A stretch of 64,000 nt of DNA from Zea mays (taxonomy: Eukaryota > Streptophyta > Magnoliopsida > Poales > Poaceae). The stretch is taken from contig NW_023366860.1 of the NCBI RefSeq assembly GCF_902167145.1, forward strand, positions 1-64,000, in the 5' to 3' direction. The notes beneath the pieces are model-generated. The model was not told where the DNA came from and made no database searches. It saw only the letters and a list, made by a program, of their open reading frames with translations. Below are positions 34,593 through 46,018 of this stretch, in pieces; positions within the stretch are counted from its first letter, which is position 1, and every line of letters starts with the position of its first letter. The translations under genes and the position numbers were made by a program.

Positions 34593-37500
34593 ATGGCCGG
34601 GAGACAGCGTCGCGGTCAGAATGAGCGCGCTCCTCCACCGCCGCCACCGCCTCCCACTCTGCAGGAGCTAATGGCTCAACAGAATGAGATCTTGAGGCAG
34701 CTAGCTCAGCGTCAGCCACCACCTCAGCACTATGGTGGTGGAGACCATCAGCGTCATCCCGCGGCAGCTATCTACCAGGAGTTCCTCAGTACCCAGCCTC
34801 CATTATTCACCAGGGCAGAGGACCCACTTGATGCAGATGTGTGGTTGAGAGTAGTGGAATCCAAATTCCCGCTACTCCATGGAGCTTGTTCAGAGGTCAC
34901 TAAAGTCAGGTTCGCCACCCAGCATCTTGCGGACCCGCAAGGACTTGGTGGGACCATTTCCTTGCCATGCAGCCAGAGGATTGAGAGGTGGAATGGAGAG
35001 AGTTCAAGGCAGCTTTCCGGGGACACCACATACCAGCCGGGATTATGGACCGAAAGCTTAACGAGTTTCTGGCACTTACTCAGGGCAACAGGACAGTGTT
35101 GCAGTATGCTCAGGCTTTTAATGACCTGTGCTAGTATGCTGGGTATCATGCAGATACGGATGAGAAGAAGAGAGACAGGTTCAGGAGGGGGGCTCAGCAC
35201 TAAGCTCCGTGACCGTCTCAACACCGTCAGGGCCAACAGCTACAATGAGTTGGTCAACATGGCTATCTCCCAGGAGGACTGCATTACAGCTCGACAGGCA
35301 CAAAAGAAGAGGAAGACCCCTGTGGCAGGACCCTCAGCTCAACCACAGCGCTTTCGGATTGTGTCTGACACTCAGAGCAGGGGACCCCAGCAGCAGCAAG
35401 GGAGATGGGTGATCCGACCACAGCAGCAGCAGCAGTAGGCACCCAACCGCACCCAGTTTCCAGCTCAGAGGAACAATCAGCAGCAGCAGCAGTATCGCCA
35501 GGCAAATGACAATAGGTATTTCACATGCGGCAACACCGGACATTATGCCAAAAATTGCCCCAGGAACCAGCAGAGGCAAGTGCAGAATGTGAATCAGAAT
35601 CAAGGCAAGAGACAGACAGTGCAAGTGAGGCAGGGCAGGCTGAACTTCACCACCATGACTGATATTCCAGAGGGAGCACCCGTCATGACTGGTATCTTTA
35701 CAGTTTTGAATTATCCTGCTATTATTCTTTTTGATTCTGGTGCATCGCATAGTTTTATCAGTGCCAAATTTAGTGCCAAGTGCTAGTTGCCTTTTCACCA
35801 CACCAATGGGGGCATTACCATTTCAACACCAGGAGGCAGGGTTGCCACTTATCAAATCAACAGGCAAGTGCCTATAAAATTTGGTAGTCTTGTGATTGGA
35901 ACCACCGTTCTCATCTTAGAATTGGATAGCGTGGATATTATATTGGGAGCTGACTGGTTGACCAGGCATCGGGCAGTATTGGATATTGTAGCCAGGGCCA
36001 TTGAAATTCATTCCCCTGCTTATGGTGAGACTGTTTTATATTTGCCCGACCAAGGTTGTACCCGTTCCTGTGCCTTCGTTATGATAGAATCCCCAGTGGA
36101 AAAGATCCCAGTGGTCTGTGACTACCCGGATGTGTTTCCGGAGGAATTGCCAGGGATGCCACCTGACCGAGACATTGAGTTCGCAATCGAATTGCAACCC
36201 GGGACTGCTCCTATCTCCAAGAGACCCTATAGGATGCCTCCCGCGGAATTGGCAGAGCTGAGAAAGCAATTGCAAGAGTTGTTGGACAAGGGGTTCATTC
36301 GCCCAAGTACTTCACCATGGGGATGCCCAGCCTTATTTGTGAAGAAAAAGGATGAGAGCTTGAGAATGTGTGTTGACTACCGCCCTCTCAATACGGTGAC
36401 TATCAAGAACAAATACCCACTGCCCCGCATTGACGTTTTGTTCGATCAGTTGGTAGGAGCCAAGGTATTCTCCAAAATAGACCTTCGCTCAGGTTACCAT
36501 CAGATCAAGATCCGTGCTAGTGATATTCCTAAGACGACTTTCTCTACCAGATATGGGCTCTATGAATTTTTGGTAATGTCCTTTGGGCTGACCAATGCCC
36601 CGTCTTATTTTATGTACTTAATGAACTCAGTGTTTATGCCAGAATTGGACAAGTTCGTGGTCGTTTTCATTGATGATATTCTGGTCTATTCCAAGAATGA
36701 AGACGAACATACTGAGCACCTGCACATCGTGCTTCAGCGACTGCGCGATCATCACCTTTATGCTAAGTTGTCTAAATGTGAATTCTGGCTGAAGGAGATT
36801 AAATTCTTGGGTCACACAATTTCTCAGGATGGGATATCAGTTGATCCTGAGAAGGTGCAAGAGATAATGGATTGGAAACCCCCGACTACAGTGAGGCAAA
36901 TTCGAAGTTTTTTGGGATTGGCAGGGTATTATCGACGATTTATTCCAGATTTCTCCAGAATTGCCAAACCAATGACTGAATTATTGAAGAAGGGAGTCAA
37001 GTATGATTGGAGCCAAAAGTGCGAAGATGCCTTTCATGCTTTGAGGCAGCATTTGACAACAGCCCCAGTGTTGGCTCAACCCGATAACACCAAGCCCTTT
37101 GAGGTTTATTGTGATGCTTCTGGTACGGGATTGGGATGTGTCTTGATGCAAGATAACAGAGTAATTGCTTATGCTTCCCGAGCACTCAGGCCCCATGAGC
37201 AGAACTACCCTACACATGATCTGGAGTTGGCAGCTGTGGTTCATGCTCTTAAGATATGGAGACACTACTTGATGGGAGCTCACTGTAACATCTACACTGA
37301 TCACAAGAGTCTCAAATACATCTTCACTCAGGCAGATCTGAACATGAGGCAGAGGAGATGGTTGGAGTTAATCAAGGACTATGATTTGGAAGTGCATTAC
37401 CATCCTGGCAAAGCCAATGTTGTAGCAGATGCCTTGAGCAAAAAGGCCCAGTGCAATTGTATGAACATGGATGCAAGAGTTACCACCCTGTGTGATGAGT

Positions 37501-39014
37501 TGTGCAAGTTGAACCTGGAAGTTGTTGCTTCAGGTGACTTAAGTTATATCTCGGTAGAGCCCTCATTGCAAGAGCAAATAGTCAGGGCATAGATTGAAGA
37601 TAAGGGTGTTCAGGTGATCAAGGAAATGATCAAGCAAAAGGCAGAAAAATACAAGTGCTTCCGTTAGGACAGCAAGGGAATTCTATGGTTTGGAGATCGA
37701 TTGGTTGTTCCCAAGGACCCTGAGCTCAGAAAGAAGATACTTGACGAAGCTCACCTTTCCAAGTTCTCCATGCACCCTGGTAGCAACAAGATATATCATG
37801 ATCTTAGATCTTTATATTGGTGGACCAGAATGAAGAGGGAAATTGCCAAGTATATATCCGAGTGTGACACCTGCCAGAGAATCAAAGCCAGTCATTTGAA
37901 GGCAGCAGGCCCTTTGCAACCCCTTCCCATACCATCTTGGAAATGGGAGGACATTTGCATGGATTTTATCATAGGATTGCCCAATACCTCCAGGCACCAT
38001 GATTCTATTTGGGTTATTGTGGACAGATTGACCAAGACTGCTCATTTCTTGCCAGTGCATACCACCCACAAGACAGAGAAGTATGCAGAAATTTATGTTG
38101 ATCAAATAGTGCGATTGCATGGTATTCCAAAGACCATTATATCTGACAGAGGAGCACTATTTGTGGCACGCTTTTGGGAGCAACTCCAAGAATCACTTGG
38201 GACCCAAGTAATATGAAGCTCAGCATACCATCCCCAAACATATGGCCAGACAGAAAGGGTAAATCAGATTTTGGAAGACATGTTGCGGGCATGTGCACTA
38301 CACTACGGAAAAGATTGGGACAAGTGCCTTTCCTTGGCAGAGTTTTCTTATAATAACAGCTATCAGTCCAGTTTAAAGATGGCACCTTTTGAAGCCTTAT
38401 ATGGGAGGAGGTGTAGGACCCCGCTGAAGTGGTCTCAAGCAGGAGAAAGGGAAATATTTGGGCCAGACTTGGTACTTGAAGCAGAGGAAAAGGTCAGAGT
38501 TATTACAAAGAACTTAGAAGCTGCTTAGGCCAGGCAAAAGAGCTATCATGACAAGAGGCGGAAGCCTCTACAGTTTGATGTGGGAGATCATGTTTATCTT
38601 AAGGTATCACCCACCAAGGGTGTCCAGAGATTCGGGATTAAGGGCAAGTTAGCTCCTCGCTACATTGGACCCTATGAGATCAAAGCAAGTTGTGGACCTG
38701 TAGCCTATCAATTGGAATTGCCACCTCACATGTCAGCAGTTCACAATGTGTTTCATGTATCTCAGCTGCGGAAATGTGTCCGCCTACCCACTGAAGTGCT
38801 ACCTGAGCCAGACATTGAGATAGAGCCAGACTTGTCCTACCAAGAGTACCCCGTCAAGGTATTAGATCAGAAGGAGAGATCAACTCGGGCAAGGTAGATC
38901 CGAATGTATAAGGTTCAGTGGAGTCACCATTCAGCAGAAGAAGCTACATGGGAGACTGAGGATTTCCAACGCTCTCGCTTCCCCGACTTTCTGCCCAAAG
39001 GAGTCGGTACATAA
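34593..39014 (+). pseudogene. gag-pol: Element F gag-pol with chromodomain, many stops
   Basis: One frame runs from the ATG (MAGRQRRGQ) to the TAA at 39012-39014. Gag is proline/glutamine-rich at its start. A frame slip at about 34940 is compensated near 35190, so the middle of Gag is out of frame. The zinc knuckle (35513-35554) has Y in place of the first cysteine. Protease has DSGASHSFI (near 35730); reverse transcriptase has FIDDIL (near 36670); RNase H has [10 protein letters not shown] (near 37105); integrase has an HHCC domain (37740-37890) and MDF, SDRG and TERVNQ core motifs; the chromodomain is at about 38850-39005 (YKVQW, TWE). In-frame stops: TAG at 35436, 35784, 37590, 37665, 38526 and 38895, and TGA at 38214. 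It cannot make a functional polyprotein. Confidence 0.9.
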
Positions 39015-39250
39015 CCCCAAAACCCCACCCCCACCTGCCCTTTGAATACAATATTAAGAAAAACTTAGATAGCAAGGATAGTCTAAGTTGTGATTTTAAC
39101 TTAAAAAGGACTTCCTTCTGAAGTTGCAAAGAGAATGACATTCGAAGAGCAGTTAACAAGAGAAACTCGAGTATAAGGAAGAGTAGCACACCATCGTACC
39201 TTAGTAGCACCCCTCTAGAGGACTCTGCCTAAAATCTCGGGACGAGATTC

Positions 39251-39267
39251 CTTTAAGGGGGGAGGGC
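39251..39267 (+). promoter_or_regulatory. Polypurine tract of element F
   Basis: The tract TTAAGGGGGGAGGGC lies directly before the 3' LTR and would prime plus-strand synthesis. Confidence 0.85.
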
Positions 39268-41066
39268 TGTAACACCTCAGGTGTTACCATCGCTAGAGCA
39301 CACCTTGGTACTAAGGACTGGGATCACATGTGGTAAAAACTTAAGGAGAACATAAGAACCTTGGAGGCCATGTGTTAACCAAGATTTCACATGACCTAAG
39401 AGCATCACTCAAGCTTTTGTGCACTTACTACCTTGGGCAAGAGGAGGGAAAACCCTAGACCTCTCTTGAACCCTATCTTCCAAAACCATGGTTAAGAGGG
39501 GGAGAGAATAAGCAATTGTGCCAACCATGAGTTAATCTTTAACCAAACTTTAAGTAACCTTATAACCAGCAATTGCGGGAAGGAAATATTACAAAAAGAC
39601 CCCTAGAGAAACCCCAAATCCATTCCCTAAGTGGAGAGAGAGAGCTAGAGCTCTCTATTTCTCTCTAAGTCAAAAACTACACCTACACTAAAGATCAGTC
39701 GTGTTCACCTTGAAGATGGCACCAAAACCACCTATGTTCTATACCAAAAATGTGGCATACCACCTAGGGCACCCACTGGAAAAAGCTGAGCCCGAGACCT
39801 TGACGGTTGACATGCCTTGGCATGGTTTTTGTCCTGAGGTGGGCAGAGTGACATACCTGATTTGGCGACCGAAGATCTCCCTACCTAGGCCATATCTGCC
39901 ATGGCAACTCACGGATGAGAGACAGCCCTAGGTGCCAGGAAAAGACTCGCGCCGGATTTTTGCCAAGATTCGCACGTTTGCGACTTGGGTGAGTTGTGGA
40001 ACACGGGCAGAAGAAAAGCTCCACGTGTTCGACGCGCTCTGTGTGCGCCAGAGCACGCTCGCGCGCGCTCCGCGTCGCGCCAACGGCCAGTCGATGCCAT
40101 GGCCCACGCCCGCGCCTATAAAGCCCACCCAGGCGTCGACCACACTCTTCCGCGCACGCTCAAACCTCACCGGAGCTCAACTCACCGCCGTTTGCCCGTG
40201 CGCGGCGTGTCCGCGGCCACCCGAGCCCCTGCCGCCGTAGACCGGCCAGCCCAGCCATTCCCGACCCTGTCCGACCCTCGGAGACGAGTGAGCACACCTC
40301 GGTGAAGCTCCCCGAGCAAGGAATCGAAGTCTGCTTCGCCGGAGACTGCTTGATCCATTGTACTGCATTGAGTAACAAGTGGAAATATGATGAGTTGATA
40401 TAAGATGTTGATTGCTAATAATGTTTGCTACTATATATGAGTTGATAGTACACATTTAGCCTTAAGAGAGTCACACTTAAATTGACAAAGTTAAAACTTG
40501 ACTTAGAAACTAAGCTAGTGCTTTTGGCAACCAAACCCCACAGCCAAACAGTTGCATGTCTAGAGGTAGGGGAGTAGACTCCTCACACCGGGTAAGTCTA
40601 GCTGAGTATTAGTATACTCAGCCTTGCTTGTGGCATAATTTTACAGGTTCTCTGGAGGACATGGTTGCTGGAGTGACTTGGCCGTCCATCTTGCCACCGG
40701 GTTGGACTGTCGAGTGGGACCCTACCTCGGCTGAGGAGGAGCATGAGGAGTGATGGGACAGGCTTCCCCATCTCTCTGTTTATTTACCGTTAGTTTATTT
40801 TCCGCTGCACTTCGAACAATGATGACTACTTTTACAAAACTCCGATGGTAATGTAATAATTTTAATACTCTTACATGCATGGTTTTATGCTTTATTGTAT
40901 TTGCTCTGTGACTCACCATCGAGTGAGATTGTGGTACTTGATCCTATCAGTGGCCGTGTCGGACTAGATCCGAGGGATTGACGGGTTATTCCCATTTAAG
41001 TGTGGTCTAGCCTCTAAGGCAGGGCTTAGGCACTTAAGTTGGAATAATTCGGGCAGTTCCGCCACA
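39268..41066 (+). repeat. 3' LTR of element F with 2.54-kb internal deletion
   Basis: This LTR is 1,799 bp against 4,338 bp for its partner. At 40340-40350 the sequence CGCCGGAGACTGCTTG joins two points that in the 5' LTR lie at 29736-29739 and 32277-32280, each containing GAGA. The lost segment is 2,541 bp. The rest aligns with about 40 substitutions by eye. Confidence 0.9.
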
Positions 41067-44000
41067 GCTTGTATGCAGCCGATACCCGTTTTCGGAATGG
41101 GTGACGTGCGGCAACAAAATTGCGCGAAAACAACCCAAACATGAGTTTTGGAACTAAAGTAGTGGATTGGGCATGTTCGTTGCGAAAAACGAAGAAATGG
41201 TTCCGATGGCAAAAACTCGTGCTTTGTATGCACCCTGATACCCGTTTTCGGGATGGGTGACGTGCGGCAACGAAATTGCACAAAAGCACCCCAAACATGA
41301 GTTTTGGACCTAAAGTTGTGGATTGGGCATGTTCGTTGCGAAAAACGAAGAAATGGTTCTGGTGGCAAAAACGCGTGCTTTGTATGCACCCCGATACCCG
41401 TTTTCGGAATGGGTGAGGCGCGGCAACAGAATTGTGCGAAACAATCCCAAACATGAGTTTTGGACCTAAAGTAGTGGATTCAGCATGTTCGTTGTGAAAA
41501 ACGAAGAAATAGTTCCGGTGGCAAAAACTGAGTTTGTATGCAGCCGATACCCGTTTTCGGAATGGGTGGCGTGCGGCAACAAAATTGCGCGAAAACAACC
41601 CAAACTTGAGTTTTGGAGCTAAAGTAGTGGATTGGGCATGTTCGTTGCGAAAAACGAAGAAATTGTTCCGGTGGCAAAAAATCATGCTTTGTATGCACCC
41701 TGATACCCGTTTTCGGAATGGGTGACGTGCGGCAACGAAATTGCACAAAAGCACCCCAAACATGATTTTTGGACCTAAAGTTGTGGATTGGGCATGTTCG
41801 TTGCGAAAAACGAAGAAATGGTTCCGGTGGCAAAAACTCGTGCTTTGTAAGCACCGTGATACCCGTTTTCGGAATGGGTGACTTGCCGCAACGAAATTGC
41901 GCGAAAGCAACCCAAACATGAGTTTAGGAGCTAAGGTAGTGGATTGGGCATGTTCGTTGCGAAAAATGAAGAAATGGTTCCGGTGGCAAAAACTCATGCT
42001 TTGTATGCACCCCGATACCCGTTTTCCGAAGGGGTGACGTGCGGCAACGAAATTGCGTGAAACCACCCCAAACATGAGTTTTGGACCTAAAGTAGTGGAT
42101 TGGGCATGTTCGTTGCGAAAAACAAAGAAATTGTTCCGGTGGCGAAAACTTGTGCTTTGTATGCACCCCGATACCCGTTTTCGGAATGGGTGAGGTGCGG
42201 CAACGAAATTGTGCAAAACGATCCCAAACATGAGTTTTGGACCTAAAGTAGTGGATTGGGCATGTTCGTTGCGAAAAACAAAGAAATGGTTCTGGTGGCA
42301 AAAACTGAGTTTGTATGCACCCGATACCCTTTTTCGTAATGGGTGACGTGCAGCAACGAAATTGCGCGAAATCAACCCAAACATGAGTTTTGTACCTAAA
42401 TTAGTGGATTGGGCATGTTCGTTGCGAAAAACAAAGAAATTGTTACGGTGCAAAAACTCGTGCTTTGTATGCACCCCGGTACCCGTTTTTGGAATGGGTG
42501 TCGTGCGGCAGCGAAATCGCGCGAAATGATACCAAACATGAGTTTTGGAACTAAAGTAGTCGATTGAGCATGTTCGTTGCGAAAAACGAAGAAATGGTTC
42601 CGGTGGCAAAAACTAGTGCTTTGTATGCACCCTGATACCCGTTTTCGGAAGGGGTGACGTGCAGCAACGAAATTGCGCGAAACATCACCAAACTTGAGTT
42701 TAGGACCCAAAGTAGTGGATTGGGCATGTTCGTTGCGAAAAACGAAGAAATGGTTCCGGTGGCAAAAACTCGTGCTTTGTATGCACCCTGATACCCGTTT
42801 TTGTAATGGGTGCGGGGCGGCAACGAAATTGTGCGAAACAATCCCAAACATGAGTTTTGGACCTAAAGTAGTGGATTGGGCATGTTCGTTGCGAAAAACG
42901 AAGAAATGGTTCCGGTGGCAAAAACTGAGTTTGTATGCAGCCGATACCCGTTTTCGGAATGGGTGACGTGCGGCAACGAAATTGCACGAAAACAACCCAA
43001 ACATGAGTTTTGGAACTAAAGTAGTGGATTGGGCATGTTCGTTGCGAAAAACGAAGAAATGGTTCCGGTGGCAAAAACTCGTGCTTTGTATGCACCCTGA
43101 TACCCATTTTCGGAATGGGTGACGTGCGGCAACGAAATTGCACAAAAGCACCCCAAACATGAGTTTTGGACCTAAAGTTGTGGATTGGGCATGTTCGTTG
43201 CGAAAAACGAAGAAATGGTTCCGGTGGCAAAAACTCGTGCTTTGTATGCACCCCGATGCCCGTTTTCGGAATGGGTGACTTGCCGCAACGAAATTGCGCG
43301 AAAGCACCCCAAACGTGAGTTTAGGACCTAAAGTAGTGGATTGGGCATGTTCGTTGCGAAAAATGAAGAAATGGTTCTGGTGGCAAAAACTCATGCTTTG
43401 TATGCACCCCGATACCCGTTTTCAGAAGGGGTGACGTGTGGCAACGAAATTGCGTGAAACCATCCCAAACATGAGTTTTGGACCTAAAGTAGTGGATTGG
43501 GCATGTTCGTTGCAAAAAACGAAGAAATGGTTCCGGTGGCAAAAGCTCATGCTTTGTATGCACCCTGATACCCGTTTTCGGAATGGGTGACGTGCGGCAA
43601 CGAAATTTTGTGAAACGATCCCAAACATGAGTTTTGGACCTAAAGTAGTGGATTGGGCATGTTCGTTGCGAAAAAACGAAGAAATGGTTCCGGTGGCAAA
43701 AACTGAGTTTGTATGCACCCGATACCCGTTTTCGGAATGGGTGACGTGCGGCAACGAAATTGCGCGAAATCAACCTAAACATGAGTTTTGGACCTAAAAT
43801 AGTGGAGTGGGCATGTTCGTTGCGAAAAACGAAGAAATGGTTCCGGTGGCAAAAACTCGTGCTTTGTATGCACCGTGATACCCGTTTTCGGAATGGGTGA
43901 TGTGCTGCAACGAAATTGCACAAAAGCACCCCAAACATGAGTTTTGGACCTAAAGTTGTGGATTGGGCATGTTCGTTGCGAAAAATGAAGAAATGGTTCC

Positions 44001-45450
44001 GGTGGCAAAAACTCGTGCTTTGTATGCACCCCGATACCCGTTTTCGGAATGGGTGACGTGCCGCAACGAAATTGCGCGAAACAATCCCAAACATGAGTTT
44101 TGGATCTAAAGTAGTGGATTGGGCATGTTCGTCGCGAAAAACGAAGAAATGGTTCCGGTGGCAAAAACTGAGTTTGTATGCAGCCGATACCCGTTTTCGG
44201 AATGGGTGACGTGTGGCAACGAAATTGCGCAAAAACAACCCAAACATGAGTTTTGGAACTAAAGTAGTGGATTGGACATGTTCGTTGCGAAAAACGAAGA
44301 AATGGTTCCGGTGGCAAAAACTCGTGCTTTGTATGCACCCTGATACCGTTTTCGGAATGGGTGACGTGCGGCAACAAAATTGCACAAAAGCACCCCAAAC
44401 ATGAGTTTTGGACCTAAAGTTGTGGATTGGGCATGTTCGTTGCGAAAAACGAAGAAATGGTTCCAGTGGCAAAAACTCGTGCTTTGTATGTACCCCGATA
44501 CCCGTTTTCGGAATGGGTGACTTGCCGCAACGAAATTGCGAAAGCACCCCAAACATGAGTTTAGGACCTAAAGTAGTGGATTGGGCATGTTCGTTGCGAA
44601 AAATGAAGAAATGGTTCTGGTGGCAAAAACTCATGCTTTGTATGCACCCCCGATACCCGTTTTCGGAAGGGGTGACGTGCGGCAACGAAATTGCGGGAAA
44701 CCACCCCAAACATGAGTTTTGGACCTAAAGTAGTGGATTGGGCATGTTCGTTGCGAAAAACGAAGAAATGGTTCTGGTGGCAAAAGCTCGTGCTTTTTAT
44801 GCACCCTGATACCCGTTTTCGGAATGGGTGACGTGCGGCAATGAAATTTTGTGAAACGATCCCAAACATGAGTTTTGGACCTAAAGTAGTGGATTGGGCA
44901 TGTTCGTTGCGAAAAATCGAAGAAATGGTTCCGGTGGCAAAAACTGAGTTTGTATGCACCCGATACCCGTTTTCGGAATGGGTGACGTGCGGCAATGAAA
45001 TTGCGCGAAATCAAACTAAACATGAGTTTTGGACCTAAAGTAGTGGAGTGGGCATGTTTGTTGCGAAAAACGAAGAAATGGTTCCGGTGGCAAAAACTCG
45101 TGCTTTGTATGCACAGTGATACCCATTTTCGGAATAGGTGACGTGCGGCAACGAAATTGCACAAAAGCACCCCAAACATGAGTTTTGGACCTAAAGTTGT
45201 GGATTGGGCATGTTCGTTGCGAAAAATGAAGAAATGGTTCCGGTGGCTTTAACTCGTGCTTTGTATGCACCTCGATACCCGTTTTCGGAATGGGTGAGGC
45301 GCGGCAACGAAATTGTGTGAAACAATCCCAAACATGAGTTTTGGACCTAAAGTAGTGGATTGGGCATGTTCGTTGCGAAAAACGAAGAAATGGTTCTGGT
45401 GGCAAAAACTGAGTTTGTATGCAGCCGATACCCGTTTTCGGAATGGGTGA
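41067..45450 (+). repeat. CentC satellite array 4 with higher-order structure
   Basis: About 28 monomers occupy 4,384 bp between elements F and G. It starts GCTTGTATGCAGCC, directly continuing the monomer cut by F, and ends at GGAATGGGTGA, where G inserted (GGTGA at 45446-45450 is the expected duplication; its partner lies outside the window). Variant monomers are shared with array 2, including the 153-bp class and the GAAATTTTGTGAAACG type. Confidence 0.95.
42927..45410 (+). repeat. Eight-monomer CentC higher-order repeat, two periods
   Basis: The marker GAGTTTGTATGCAGCC occurs at 42927, 44170 and 45411, spacings of 1,243 and 1,241 bp, or eight monomers. Other markers agree: GAGTTTAGG at 43317 and 44557 (1,240), and GAAATTTTGTGAAACG at 43602 and 44843 (1,241). 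Intervening monomer types occur in the same order, with one apparent exchange (a hybrid monomer near 44040-44095). Confidence 0.8.
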
Positions 45451-46018
45451 TGATGTAGCTGAGGTGCCCGATCTTTCGGCGAGAGGAGATAATTCCGATT
45501 TGGCGGAAGATGACCCTTGCGATCTGACTACGACGAGCAAGCCCGAGGCGCCAATGCAATCGCTGAACCAACTCCCTGTGGTTACCGACCTTGCTGATGC
45601 GAGATCGGCCTGATCACGAAGATCGTTTCCTGTGCGCAATCGAAGAACGAACAAGAAAAAGATGCGAGCAATCTAATCTATTACTCGAGGGTGGAGTTCT
45701 GAATACACGAAGACAGCGCAGATTTGCGCGTGTTCGAGAGTAGCTAAGGCTAACGTAAAACAAAACTCGAAAACAAAGGAGGCGCAGCTCCTGGATAAAT
45801 AGAGAGGGCGCATCCCCTAGGGGTGGCCAACCCTAGGTCGTCCACTATGGGCCGCAGGTGGGCTGGTCGTCTATTCTTCTGGGCCCTCATTCTTTAGTAG
45901 CATGACGAAGTTAAGATCTCTGGCACGGGCCCGAGTGATTGGCCCAGCTAATGAAGGAAGTGGCGCTTGATGTGGAGGTGCTGCTGGTGTAGTCGTACTC
46001 ATAGTGATGTCCTCATCA
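45451..46018 (-). repeat. 3' LTR of element G
   Basis: This 568-bp LTR reads TGATGAGGACATCAC to GCTACATCA on the minus strand. Over the 312 bp where the 5' LTR survives, about three differences are seen. Confidence 0.92.

Larger units (their letters stand above)
28664..41066 (+). mobile_element. Element F: Ty3/gypsy chromovirus (Tekay/Del-like), decayed
   Basis: This 12.4-kb element sits in CentC. LTRs begin TGTAACACC and end GCCACA. The target duplication is GTTTG (28659-28663) against GCTTG (41067-41071), one mismatch. It has an extra reading frame before gag, then gag-pol in a single frame, a C-terminal chromodomain and a polypurine tract. It is not a CRM element: no TGATG ends, and an ordinary chromodomain in place of the CR region. 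LTR divergence is about 2.4 percent by eye, the oldest datable insertion here. The Tekay/Del assignment is inferred from gene order, the chromodomain and protein style; no family name is claimed. Confidence 0.85.
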
